64,000 nucleotides of DNA from Stappia sp. MMSF_3263. Lineage in GTDB: Bacteria; Pseudomonadota; Alphaproteobacteria; Rhizobiales; Stappiaceae. Under the pieces are notes generated by a model. That model was given only the letters and a program-made list of their open reading frames with translations. It searched no databases and was not told the origin of the DNA. Numbering within the stretch: the first letter of the stretch is position 1; every line of letters starts with the position of its first letter. The stretch spans positions 60,307 to 124,306 of the forward strand of contig NZ_JASHIK010000015.1 in the NCBI RefSeq assembly GCF_030733745.1, read 5' to 3'. Position numbers and translations under genes: made by a program. Positions 53,339 through 63,073 of this stretch are shown in pieces.

Positions 53339-56300
53339 ATGCCTACAGATAGTCCGAATGGCCGAGGGAATCCATTTACCGCCTCAGAGATTAGCGCGAT
53401 CTCGCTGAGCGCTGTTCGCGCAACTACTGTTCAGGTCATGGATCAAGTGGCGGGCGTTCCTCATTCTGGCCGGTATGGGGTTGGTTTTTCTGCTACCGTC
53501 GGGTTGGTCGATGTGGCGACAGCAGTTCGGCACGGCAATCAAGAAGAAGTAATAACCCAATCTGGCGGATACATTGGGGGTATAGTGGGTGGATTCTATG
53601 GCGGCGCTCTGGCGGGCGCAGGAGTTGCAGCGTTTACGGCCAATCCAGTGTTAATTGGCGTGTCAGCAATTGTAGGTGGGACTTTCGGCGCAGTTTGGGG
53701 CGAGAGCGCGGTGGAGTCCGCTATCAGGGGTGTGTACTCAGCACTTGATGGCCCTCCACAAGATGATGGTCGAACTGCTACAGTTGTTACTAGAGATAAT
53801 GATGGTAATGTTACAGTAGAAGATCATAGATATGTTGGGAGTCATCTAAATGGAACGATGAGAACAGAGAGAATTGTCTATGATAAAGATGGAAATATAA
53901 TCGAAGGGAAGAGTAGATTCTATTGGAACGCTTATAATGGAATGAAGGCAATTCAAGATTTTCGCGATTTTTCAAAAAAAAATGGTATTGAAGATCCAAG
54001 ATCATGTTTTCCAGGTTTTGTTGATGTGTTGACCGAGGATGTTTCACGTAAGATAGAAGATTTACGTGTGGGAGATTTGGTTTATTGTTTTGATCAGTTT
54101 GCCGATATTGGGCGCGGATGCCTGGTTCTTAAGCGGGTTAATCGTATTTTTACCGATATTACACACGAGTGGCTTCGGCTTACCTGGACTGAAAACGGTG
54201 AGCAGAAGGAGCTTGTGACGACACCTGGCCACCACTTTCTCGATCGGTTCGGCAATTTCCCGCAGATCCAGACGATGCTTCGTGACGGGTATGCCGTGGT
54301 CATTCTCGCGGACGGATCGGAGGCAACCGTGACAGCCGAACGGATCGTCTATTCTGCAGAGACGGCGCACCTGTTCGAGGAAGCTGAAGGCTGGGTCGCG
54401 GCGGAAGTGGGCGATCTCGCCTTGCAGCCCGTACGAAAAAAGGGTTGGAAGACCTACAATTTCGAGGTCGAGGATTATCACACCTACGTCGCCGGCGGTG
54501 TTCGCGTCCACAATATTTCCGAGCCCTACGCTCATGACGGCCTAGCGATAGAGCACAACAATAATCGGGATTACGTCGTCGTTCCGAGATCGCTTGACTC
54601 AAGGCCTGGTGCTCCGGTTGATGAGATCAGTATCTCTCCGGACGTCGCTGCATATGCGCGCGCACAATTTTCATATGGATATGCAAATTCCGGCCCTGGG
54701 CAGGTCGCTATGGCGTCGATGGCGCTAGGGATTAAGACTGGGACATTTGACAATGCGATCTTCGGGCGGATGTACAGCCGGACGGTTGGTCCGGCTGTTA
54801 CGCCTCACGAAGTCAACCGGATGGAGTATTCTCGGCGCGTTGCCTATGAGAGGGCCGAAGCTCAGGGTGATGACAGTATCGGCTGGGCGAACATGCCCAC
54901 CGCGCTGGAGGGAGGCCATTTCAACAACGCAGCGCAAACAGGCGTCGGAGCTGGTGGCGTCGGTGACTACAACAATGATGGTTATGTTTCTCCGCACGAG
55001 TTGAGTCGGGCGCAGGCAGAGGGCAGGTTCGGCGGCACGAGCTCCTCCGAGCCCGCCGGTGCAAAGCCACTGCTCATAGATCTTGATGGCGATGGTATTG
55101 AGATTTCGCCGATGGATCATTCCGTCACCGAGTTCGACTTTGATGATGACGGCTTTGTCGAGCGCACCGCCTGGGTCGGGGCAGACGACGGAATTCTGGT
55201 TTGGGATGAGTTCGAGGACGGTCGGATTTCGCGCGCGGCGGAGATCGCTTTTGCCGAGCTTACCGAGGATGACACGGATACAGACCTGACCGCCTTTTCC
55301 GAGGTGTTCGACAGCAATGATGACGGCGTTTTCAGTTCATTGGACGCGCTGTGGTCCGAATTTCGCGTCTGGAGGGATGCGAACAGCGATGGTGTTGTCG
55401 ATCCCGGCGAGTTGCAGACATTGGATGAAATCGGAATCACCGAGATCAATCTTGTTCATTCGACGGAAAATGCCGTCGCTCTGCTCGATGGTTCGGCCAT
55501 CCACGCTTTCACTGAAGCGACCAGGCGCCGGCCGGATGGTTCGACGGAGACGCTGTCAGTTGGCGATGTGACACTGGCTTATTCCACGCTCGGCGTCCGG
55601 CGTAGCACGGATGAGAACGGCAATGAGATCGTCACTTATGAGGGCGCTGGCGGGACCGACGATGGCAACACCATGCGCAGGGTCCTGGCGGATACCGATG
55701 CGCCGGATTTCGATCTCGGCGCCGACAGCGAAGATTCGAATGGTGAACTTGTCGCAAGCGACTGGTCCTCGGCGATCGGCAATTCCGCGGCTAACCAGCT
55801 GGACGCCTCAGAAAAGCTTGAGGACGTTCTGCTGGAAGGTGGGGGCGGCGACGACACCCTGCTCGGCGGGGCCGGTCATGACATTCTGATCGGTGGCGAC
55901 GGGGCCGACGCCCTTTTTGGCGGATCGGGCAACGATACTCTGGTGATCGACGCGGCCGATCTTGCGCGCACGATCGATGGCGGTGAAGGCTACGATACCC
56001 TTGTTGTCGAAGGGGGCTTCGGCGTCACCCTGACCTTGAGTGCCTTCAACGCGGAAGCCGCGGTCGGAACTGATGAGAACGACACGCTGATTGGCGATGA
56101 CGACCGGCTGCTGGTGTTCAGCGAGGCGGCGACGGTTAACCGAAATGGGACGGTCGCCGCGGGATGGGTACCAGTTGGCTACCATCTCGATGGTGGGGAT
56201 GGGGATGATGCTCTGTCTGGTGCTGCGAATGCCGACCGTCTGCTCGGTGGCGAGGGAGCTGATCTGCTCAGCGGCAATGGTGGCAATGACACGATCATTG

Positions 56301-59300
56301 GCGGGGCTGGCGACGATGTCCTGCGCGGGGGCGCCGGCAATGATGTCTATATCTTCAATCGCGGTGATGGAGACGACATTGTAACGGATACTGGCAGCAA
56401 TCCACGCGGCGGAGATGTACTCTCGTTCGGCGGAGGGATTAACCTTTCTGACTTGGTGCTTACGCGCATTGGCAATGATCTCAGAATTTCTTTCGTTCCT
56501 GAAAGTGCTGAAGATGCCGTGGTTTCAGAAGAGCTTGGGCTTGCCGAGCTGTCCGGGACGATCACTGTGCGCGACATGTTTGCCAGCCAGTTCAACCGAA
56601 TAGAGTATTTGAATTTTTCTGATGGAAAGAGTGTTGCTCTTGGAAGCATCCAAGCTTTCGAGCAGGCTGACATCGTGACATCGCTGCCTATCGTTGACCT
56701 TACCGCGCTTTATCGAAATGAGATGATTGCGAGGCAAAGTAGCGACCACGCTTCAATATTCATGGCTTCAAATGCCATTGATGGAAATGTATCTGTTAGC
56801 TCTTTCAACTCTACAAATTCTGGTGAAGCAGAGTGGATAGAGATTGATCTTGGTCGTTCGCGATATGTCACGTCCGTGGATATCCTCAACCGCGGTTACG
56901 ATTCTTCTTACGCGCGGCTCAACGGGGCGATTGTATCGATCCTCGACGAAAACAGGAATGAGATACACAGTTTCGATCCAATAGCTGACGCTGGGAATGG
57001 TGCGTGGCTTGACTTCCTACTCCCTGAGCTGGCGTTTGCTCGTTACATTCGCATATCTCACAGTGATCAGTATCTCCATGTCGCGGAAGTACGGGTGAAT
57101 GGGCATGATGTAGAGACACTACCTTCTGCCTGGCTTGACGGTGGGGGAAACAGTGACCTTCTCGAGGGAGGGCTGGGTCACGATTTTCTCAGTGGCCGAG
57201 ATGGTGATGATGCGCTGAGCGGTGGATATGGGCACGACTGGTTAAACGGCGGAGATGGGGCGGACACGTTATCGGGCGAAGAAGGCAACGATCACCTCTT
57301 AGGTGAGGTCGGCGATGATACGCTTTCGGGCGGAGCGGGCGATGACCGTCTCGACGGCGGATCTGGGAATGATGCCCTGGATGGCGGTGCCGGTGATGAC
57401 CTCTACGTGTTCAATCGCGGTGACGGCAGTGACACAATCACAGATGCATCGGGTGACGATGCGATTGTCTTTGGCGGTGGCATCACGCTTGGCGACATCC
57501 GGCTTGCCCGCACTGGCGATGATCTTGTTGTCACAATTAAGGGCGATGAGGAGGAGAGCGACGAGACACTGACGCTGACCGACTGGGGCACGTTGGACAG
57601 TCGGATCGAACGGCTTGTTTTTGCCAATGGTGAGTGGATTGATTTTGCCCGCTTTGCTGCAACGAGCTCCAGTGATCCTGCTTTGGACCCTGCCATTGTT
57701 GACCTGACGGCGCTGCATCGGGCAACGATAACGGCTCGCCAGAGCAGCTTGAACAATCCGCAGTATCTTCCTGAACGCGCCATTGATGGAAACGAGGACA
57801 CGAGCCAGTATGCGGTGACGAACGCTGGGACTTCCGAATGGATCGAGGTTGATCTTGGTCGGATGTTCGGTCTGACGTCGATCGACATTCTCAATCTGTC
57901 GAACCCTTACTATGCGCGCTTGAACGGTGCGGTTCTCACGCTTTTGGATGAGGATCGCAACGAGATACACAGTTTCGATCCGATCTCGGACGCTGTGAAC
58001 GGTGCGTGGAAATTCTTCGAGCTGGATGAGATGATGTCTGCACGTTATGTGCGGCTGTCACATAGCAATCAGCATCTCCACATCTCTGAGATCCGTGTAA
58101 ATGGTATTGATGCGCCCGTTCAACCAGCTGTTTGGCTGGAGGGCGGAGCTGATGCCGACACGCTGAACGGTGGAGCCGGGCACGATTGGCTCAACGGTGG
58201 AGATGGGGCCGATACGCTATCAGGCGGTGATGGAGACGATCATCTTATCGGCGAAGAGGGCGATGACACGCTTTCAGGAGGTGAGGGGTCTGATCGGCTC
58301 GACGGCGGATCTGGGAATGATGCCCTGGATGGCGGTGCCGGTGATGACCTCTACGTGTTCAATCGCGGTGACGGCAGTGACACAATCACAGATGCATCGG
58401 GTGACGATGCGATTGTCTTTGGCGGTGGCATCACGCTTGGCGACATCCGGCTTGCCCGCGTTGACGATGATCTTGTCGTCACGATCAAGGGCGATGAGGG
58501 GGAGAGCAACGAGACACTGACGCTGACCGACTGGGAGACGTTGGACAGTCGGATCGAGCGGCTTGTTTTTGCCAATGGTGAGTGGATTGATCTTGCCCGC
58601 ATTGCTGCAACGAGCTCCAGTGAGCCTGCTTTGGACCTTGCCATTGTCGATCTGACGGCGCTGCATCGGGCAACGATAACGGCTCGCCAGAGCAGCTTGA
58701 ACAATCCGCAGTATCTTCCTGAATGCGCCATTGATGGAAACGAGGACACGAGCCAGTATGCGGTGACGAATGCGGGAGCTTCCGAGTGGATTGAGGTTGA
58801 TCTTGGCCGGATGTTCGGCCTGAAGTCGATCGACATTCTCAATCTGTCAAACCCATACTATGCGCGCTTGAACGGTGCTGTTCTCACGCTTTTGGATGAG
58901 GATCGCAACGAGATACACAGTTTCGATCCGATCTCGGACGCCGTGAACGGTGCGTGGAAATTTTTCGAGCTGGATGAGATGATGTCTGCACGTTATGTGC
59001 GGCTGTCACATAGCAATCAGTATCTTCACATCTCTGAGATCCGTGTAAATGGCATCGATGCGCCCGTTCAGCCTGCGGTTTGGCTGGAGGGCGAAGCCGA
59101 TGCGGACACGCTGACGGGCTCAGCCGGTGCCGACATGCTTATCGGCCGCGATGGCGATGATACGCTTTCGGGCGGAGCGGGCGATGACCGTCTCGACGGC
59201 GGATCTGGGAATGATGCCCTGGATGGCGGTGCCGGTGATGACCTCTACGTGTTCAATCGCGGTGACGGCAGTGACACAATCACAGATGCATCGGGTGACG

Positions 59301-62300
59301 ATGCGATTGTCTTTGGCGGTGGCATCACGCTTGGCGACATCCGGCTTGCCCGCACTGGCGATGATCTTGTTGTCACAATTAAGGGCGATGAGGAGGAGAG
59401 CGACGAGACACTGACGCTGACCGACTGGGGCACGTTGGACAGTCGGATCGAACGGCTTGTTTTTGCCAATGGTGAGTGGATTGATCTTGGCCGCTTTGCT
59501 GCAACGAGCTCCAGTGATCCTGCTTTGGACCCTGCCATTGTCGATCTGACGGAGCTGCATCGGGATGAACTGATTGTTACTCAAAGTTCCAACCATAGTG
59601 GAACATCGCCGCAGATCCTTGTTGACGGCAATCTGTCCCTGCAGGCGGTAAATCACACATCCAATGGCGCATCCGAGTGGGTCGAGGTTGATCTTGCTGC
59701 AGAATACGCGTTGTTCAGTATTCGTGTTCTGAACATCGGGAATACCAGTGTTCAAGTGTCGGAGCGCTTGAATGGTGCACGACTCGTGTTGCTGGATGAG
59801 GACAAGAACGAGATCTATTCATCGGAACCGGTGTCCGACGCCGGCAACGGGGAGTGGGCTGAGTTCGTACTGCCATCATTGACAGCGGCGCGCTATGTCA
59901 GGCTTACACATGAAAACCAGTATATCCATATCGTCGAGATCGAGGTAAACGGCGCGGATGTGACTGAAATTCCTCATGTTTGGTTGGAAGGCGAGGGGGT
60001 AGACGACGCACTGACCGGCGGCGTGGGCGATGATGTTCTTATCGGTCGTGATGGTGATGACGTTCTGGGCGGAGCATCCGGCGATGATCGCCTGGATGGC
60101 GGAAAAGGAACAGATACTCTTACCGGCGGCATAGGCAATGACAGTTTGATTGGCGATCTCGGTGATGATGCGCTTGAGGGCAATGAGGGCAATGATGTCC
60201 TTATCGGAGGTCGGGGGGACGACACGCTCGATGGCGGGATTGGTGATGATTTATATCAGTTTGAGAGCGGAGATGGCGACGATGTTATTAACGATCAAGA
60301 TGGCGATGACGGAATTATTCTCAAGTATGGGGACGTTTCGAATTTTCTGTTGTTAAGAAAGGGGCTTGATTTATTCATAGAGAATTTGTCAGGAAGTGAA
60401 TCTATAAAAATTAATAATTGGCATGAAGAGGATAATAGAATTGAGAAAATCAGAATCGGTCACGAAGAGTTCGAGATATCTGAAATTGATTTGTTTCTGA
60501 ACGGCCTTGATGCAGATGCCAGTGGCTCGTTCATGCGAGATGGTGGCGGTGACTCTGGATTATTCCCGGTTCTGGAGTACATAGCCTCGCATTCTGATTT
60601 GATGGCGGAGTTTGGGACGAATGTCTCAGGTGGTCTGAATCATTACAGGGTTACGGGCGCGCAAGAGGGGCGTGAAGTAACTTTTAATGGGCTTGAATAT
60701 ATTGCGTCATACGGAGATCTTATTTCTGCGCTTGGAGCGGACGCCGAAGCTGGCGCTCGCCATTATATTGAGTATGGGTTTGATGAAGGGCGTGTTACGA
60801 CTTTTGATTCGGAAATTTATCTTCGTAACTATGCGGATCTGAGAGACAGCTTCGGTCAGGATTTCAAAGCTGCGGCTCTTCATTACTTGGAGTATGGCTA
60901 TGCGGAAGGGCGAGTAGGCAGCAGTTTGTTAGGTTCTGCCTTGACTGAAGAACAGTGGCAAAGTTTCAGAGCGGAGAACCCTTTTAATGACCGGATGGAA
61001 GGATCGGAAGAAGCAGACTGGATAGATGGGCATGCAGGCGACGATATACTGATCGGCCGAGCCGGAGATGACATTCTTCTAGGTGGAACTGGAGCTGACT
61101 GGCTCTTGGGTGGCGCAGGGAAAGATGCTCTTCACGGCAGCTCAGGCAATGATGTGCTTGAAGGTGGGGCAGGCAATGATCTCTTGGTCGGTGGCCAAGG
61201 TCGTGACAGCTTTGTGTTTCGAGGTGAGATCGGTCAAGATTGGGTTTCAGACTTTGATACCCGCGAAGAGGTTGGCGATATTATTGAAATATCGAAAAGC
61301 TTATTTTCTGATTTTAATGCCTTGATCTACGCTGGTTACGAGTGGGATGGAAATACGACTTTTTGGATCAACGCTACAGACGCGATAACCCTTCAAGGAA
61401 TACAGAAGATTGATCTTTCAAGGGAGCACTTCCTGTTCGTCGAGGGGACATGGGTCGGCCAGACAATTTCTGGCACGTCGGCCGCGGACACGCTGGTGGG
61501 AGGAGGGAACAACGAGACCTTGATTGGCGGGGCGGGTGACGACACGCTCGATCCTGGTTCAAGTCGGTCCGGATACCAGTACCTCAAAGGTGAGGCAGGA
61601 AACGATACGTATTTAATCGGATCTGACAGCGGCGAGGTTTGGATCACTCAAGATGCAGAAGCTCCAGACTCTGGGTTTGACACGATCCGATTCAAGGATC
61701 TTTCCATTTCCGATCTTGAGATTGCGCAGGAGGCATACCCAGAGACTGGTGAGGCTTTTGTTCTGAGCTGGGCGCTAGATCATACGCGCGGGAAACTGGT
61801 ATTGGCAGATCTCGCCGCAAATATCGAGCGGTTCGAGTTTGCCGACGGAACGACCCTGTCGGATATCCACGTTGACGCCTCGGGCAACCTCACCCTCATC
61901 GGCACCGATGGCCATGACACGATTGTTGGTGGAGACGGCCGCGACATTCTGGCCGGCGGTTCCGGAAATGACGTTCTGGATGCCGGGGGCTGGACGGTCG
62001 ATGCGCCGGATGTGTGGCAGATGCTGGCCGGCGGCTCGGGCGACGATACCTACATCATCGGCAGTGACATCGGCCGGGGGATCATCGATCACGGCGGCGA
62101 GATCCTCAATGACGGCATGGACACGGTCCGGCTCGAGGACCTGTCGATCGCTGACCTGAACATCGATCTTGCCGATCATCAGAACGCCAACGGCGTGGCG
62201 CTTCGGTTCTGGTGGGCGGCGGGGCCAGACCGTGCTGCGGGCGAGTTCCACATTGCGCTCGAAGCGGATCACATCGAACGGTTCGAGTTTGCCGATGGGA

Positions 62301-62665
62301 CAAGCCTGTCAAACATCCACGTTGACGCCTCGGGCAACCTCACCCTCACCGGAACCGATGGTTATGACACGATCGTTGGGGGCGCGGGTGCCGACGAGAT
62401 GATCGGAGGTCTTGGTGATGATACATTCGCTGGGGGAACCGGCGCGGATACTTTCGTCTTCAACAGCGCCGGTGAAGCGGACAGGATTCTGGACTTTGAG
62501 ACCGGTGTTGACAGGATTGATATCGGTCTCGGTATCACCAGCTTCTTGCAGATCACGGTGACGGACGACGACCTGGACACGGTCCTGACCTTCGGCAGCA
62601 ACACCGTGAGGCTCGTCAATTTCGACCATAACGCATTGCAGGAGTCGGACTTTGCTTTCATCTGA
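53339..62665 (+). CDS. giant secreted RTX protein with Hint and F5/8-type C domains
   Basis: About 3,108 residues. Order: glycine-zipper segment (~70-130); an AT-rich coded stretch; a Hint/intein-like domain from Cys223 (CFPGFVDVLTED) through TPGHHF (295-300) to the terminal HN (Asn392); EF-hand-like Asp loops (DLDGDGIEI ~580, DANSDGVVD ~682); RTX nonapeptide blocks (GGxGxDxL) from ~834; four F5/8-type C discoidin domains (~1120-1258, 1455-1591, 1771-1908, 2069-2204), each preceded by an RTX block and a calcium-binding-associated domain; three HYxxxGxxEGR repeats (~2409-2526); further RTX blocks to the C-terminal ESDFAFI. RTX repeats fold with calcium after type I secretion; no T1SS genes are in the window. 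ATG 53339 has GGAG upstream; ATG 53327 is the alternative. Discoidin domains suggest binding to glycans or a cell surface. Confidence 0.9.
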   Translation: MPTDSPNGRGNPFTASEISAISLSAVRATTVQVMDQVAGVPHSGRYGVGFSATVGLVDVATAVRHGNQEEVITQSGGYIGGIVGGFYGGALAGAGVAAFTANPVLIGVSAIVGGTFGAVWGESAVESAIRGVYSALDGPPQDDGRTATVVTRDNDGNVTVEDHRYVGSHLNGTMRTERIVYDKDGNIIEGKSRFYWNAYNGMKAIQDFRDFSKKNGIEDPRSCFPGFVDVLTEDVSRKIEDLRVGDLVYCFDQFADIGRGCLVLKRVNRIFTDITHEWLRLTWTENGEQKELVTTPGHHFLDRFGNFPQIQTMLRDGYAVVILADGSEATVTAERIVYSAETAHLFEEAEGWVAAEVGDLALQPVRKKGWKTYNFEVEDYHTYVAGGVRVHNISEPYAHDGLAIEHNNNRDYVVVPRSLDSRPGAPVDEISISPDVAAYARAQFSYGYANSGPGQVAMASMALGIKTGTFDNAIFGRMYSRTVGPAVTPHEVNRMEYSRRVAYERAEAQGDDSIGWANMPTALEGGHFNNAAQTGVGAGGVGDYNNDGYVSPHELSRAQAEGRFGGTSSSEPAGAKPLLIDLDGDGIEISPMDHSVTEFDFDDDGFVERTAWVGADDGILVWDEFEDGRISRAAEIAFAELTEDDTDTDLTAFSEVFDSNDDGVFSSLDALWSEFRVWRDANSDGVVDPGELQTLDEIGITEINLVHSTENAVALLDGSAIHAFTEATRRRPDGSTETLSVGDVTLAYSTLGVRRSTDENGNEIVTYEGAGGTDDGNTMRRVLADTDAPDFDLGADSEDSNGELVASDWSSAIGNSAANQLDASEKLEDVLLEGGGGDDTLLGGAGHDILIGGDGADALFGGSGNDTLVIDAADLARTIDGGEGYDTLVVEGGFGVTLTLSAFNAEAAVGTDENDTLIGDDDRLLVFSEAATVNRNGTVAAGWVPVGYHLDGGDGDDALSGAANADRLLGGEGADLLSGNGGNDTIIGGAGDDVLRGGAGNDVYIFNRGDGDDIVTDTGSNPRGGDVLSFGGGINLSDLVLTRIGNDLRISFVPESAEDAVVSEELGLAELSGTITVRDMFASQFNRIEYLNFSDGKSVALGSIQAFEQADIVTSLPIVDLTALYRNEMIARQSSDHASIFMASNAIDGNVSVSSFNSTNSGEAEWIEIDLGRSRYVTSVDILNRGYDSSYARLNGAIVSILDENRNEIHSFDPIADAGNGAWLDFLLPELAFARYIRISHSDQYLHVAEVRVNGHDVETLPSAWLDGGGNSDLLEGGLGHDFLSGRDGDDALSGGYGHDWLNGGDGADTLSGEEGNDHLLGEVGDDTLSGGAGDDRLDGGSGNDALDGGAGDDLYVFNRGDGSDTITDASGDDAIVFGGGITLGDIRLARTGDDLVVTIKGDEEESDETLTLTDWGTLDSRIERLVFANGEWIDFARFAATSSSDPALDPAIVDLTALHRATITARQSSLNNPQYLPERAIDGNEDTSQYAVTNAGTSEWIEVDLGRMFGLTSIDILNLSNPYYARLNGAVLTLLDEDRNEIHSFDPISDAVNGAWKFFELDEMMSARYVRLSHSNQHLHISEIRVNGIDAPVQPAVWLEGGADADTLNGGAGHDWLNGGDGADTLSGGDGDDHLIGEEGDDTLSGGEGSDRLDGGSGNDALDGGAGDDLYVFNRGDGSDTITDASGDDAIVFGGGITLGDIRLARVDDDLVVTIKGDEGESNETLTLTDWETLDSRIERLVFANGEWIDLARIAATSSSEPALDLAIVDLTALHRATITARQSSLNNPQYLPECAIDGNEDTSQYAVTNAGASEWIEVDLGRMFGLKSIDILNLSNPYYARLNGAVLTLLDEDRNEIHSFDPISDAVNGAWKFFELDEMMSARYVRLSHSNQYLHISEIRVNGIDAPVQPAVWLEGEADADTLTGSAGADMLIGRDGDDTLSGGAGDDRLDGGSGNDALDGGAGDDLYVFNRGDGSDTITDASGDDAIVFGGGITLGDIRLARTGDDLVVTIKGDEEESDETLTLTDWGTLDSRIERLVFANGEWIDLGRFAATSSSDPALDPAIVDLTELHRDELIVTQSSNHSGTSPQILVDGNLSLQAVNHTSNGASEWVEVDLAAEYALFSIRVLNIGNTSVQVSERLNGARLVLLDEDKNEIYSSEPVSDAGNGEWAEFVLPSLTAARYVRLTHENQYIHIVEIEVNGADVTEIPHVWLEGEGVDDALTGGVGDDVLIGRDGDDVLGGASGDDRLDGGKGTDTLTGGIGNDSLIGDLGDDALEGNEGNDVLIGGRGDDTLDGGIGDDLYQFESGDGDDVINDQDGDDGIILKYGDVSNFLLLRKGLDLFIENLSGSESIKINNWHEEDNRIEKIRIGHEEFEISEIDLFLNGLDADASGSFMRDGGGDSGLFPVLEYIASHSDLMAEFGTNVSGGLNHYRVTGAQEGREVTFNGLEYIASYGDLISALGADAEAGARHYIEYGFDEGRVTTFDSEIYLRNYADLRDSFGQDFKAAALHYLEYGYAEGRVGSSLLGSALTEEQWQSFRAENPFNDRMEGSEEADWIDGHAGDDILIGRAGDDILLGGTGADWLLGGAGKDALHGSSGNDVLEGGAGNDLLVGGQGRDSFVFRGEIGQDWVSDFDTREEVGDIIEISKSLFSDFNALIYAGYEWDGNTTFWINATDAITLQGIQKIDLSREHFLFVEGTWVGQTISGTSAADTLVGGGNNETLIGGAGDDTLDPGSSRSGYQYLKGEAGNDTYLIGSDSGEVWITQDAEAPDSGFDTIRFKDLSISDLEIAQEAYPETGEAFVLSWALDHTRGKLVLADLAANIERFEFADGTTLSDIHVDASGNLTLIGTDGHDTIVGGDGRDILAGGSGNDVLDAGGWTVDAPDVWQMLAGGSGDDTYIIGSDIGRGIIDHGGEILNDGMDTVRLEDLSIADLNIDLADHQNANGVALRFWWAAGPDRAAGEFHIALEADHIERFEFADGTSLSNIHVDASGNLTLTGTDGYDTIVGGAGADEMIGGLGDDTFAGGTGADTFVFNSAGEADRILDFETGVDRIDIGLGITSFLQITVTDDDLDTVLTFGSNTVRLVNFDHNALQESDFAFI
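53974..53982 (+). repeat. A9 tract just before the Hint domain
   Basis: Nine A within Ser-Lys-Lys-Asn-Gly, 22 bases upstream of the Hint Cys codon. One extra A leads to TGA within three codons; one less A leads to a stop about 17 codons on. Long A runs are known sites of transcriptional slippage and mutation. Confidence 0.85.
57314..59545 (+). repeat. three near-identical RTX/associated-domain/discoidin modules
   Basis: Inside the giant gene a module recurs with offsets of 948 bp (57481 to 58429) and 894 bp (58429 to 59323, measured at CATCACGCTTGG). Units 1 and 3 are almost identical over ~390 nt (57314-57700 against 59156-59545; I see about four differences). The discoidin parts of units 1 and 2 are also nearly identical, while the fourth discoidin domain has diverged. 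Confidence 0.9.
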
Positions 62666-62775
62666 GGTCTCGCCGTTGATCTCTTACCGCGAACGAGCTC
62701 GAGGTCATCTCGGTGGGTCTGGGCTAAACAGGCGAGGTTTCTGGTAAAAAAAACTTCCGTTTACAGGGGAGCACG
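62666..62775. other. short spacer after the giant gene
   Basis: About 110 bp; an A8 run lies at 62747-62754 but no clear hairpin terminator precedes it on the plus strand. Confidence 0.3.
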
Positions 62776-62994
62776 TCACGCCCTTTGGCTTGCACCGCGG
62801 CTGCAACCGGAGCTTTGTATTCCTTCTGAACTGATGGGGTCGGGGCGGCTCGCTCTCGCGATTACCCCATGTGAATGCCCCGTCTTCGCGGCAAGTGGCA
62901 TCATCGGCGCGATTAAATTCCACTCCCGATCCGTCAGATCGGTTTCGTAGCGCAGGTGCTCTCGGTTATGCTGGCGACGGTAGCCGGTGTCCAC
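62776..62994 (-). pseudogene. IS5-family transposase, N-terminal remnant
   Basis: The reverse strand begins MDTGYRRQHNREHLRYETDL then TDREWNLIAPMMPLAAKTG, the DUF4096-type N-terminus of IS5-family transposases. The similarity stops after about 45 residues. The middle part of such a transposase is at 18.4 kb and the end at 49.1 kb. Confidence 0.8.
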
Positions 62995-63073
62995 ATCCGG
63001 TCACTCCGAATAGGCTTCGACACCCAATGCTGATCATGGCCGCGCCAGCTGCTCAACCTTTTCGAGACGGGCT

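Noticed and set aside
54005..54514. A true mobile intein with homing endonuclease
   Set aside because: The Hint region is only ~170 residues, with no room for an endonuclease domain, and the host is a secreted protein, as is usual for bacterial intein-like domains.
55840..62400. Regularly repeated short sequences that resemble a CRISPR or satellite array
   Set aside because: They are codons for RTX nonapeptides and discoidin modules within one open frame; spacing and variation follow the protein repeat.
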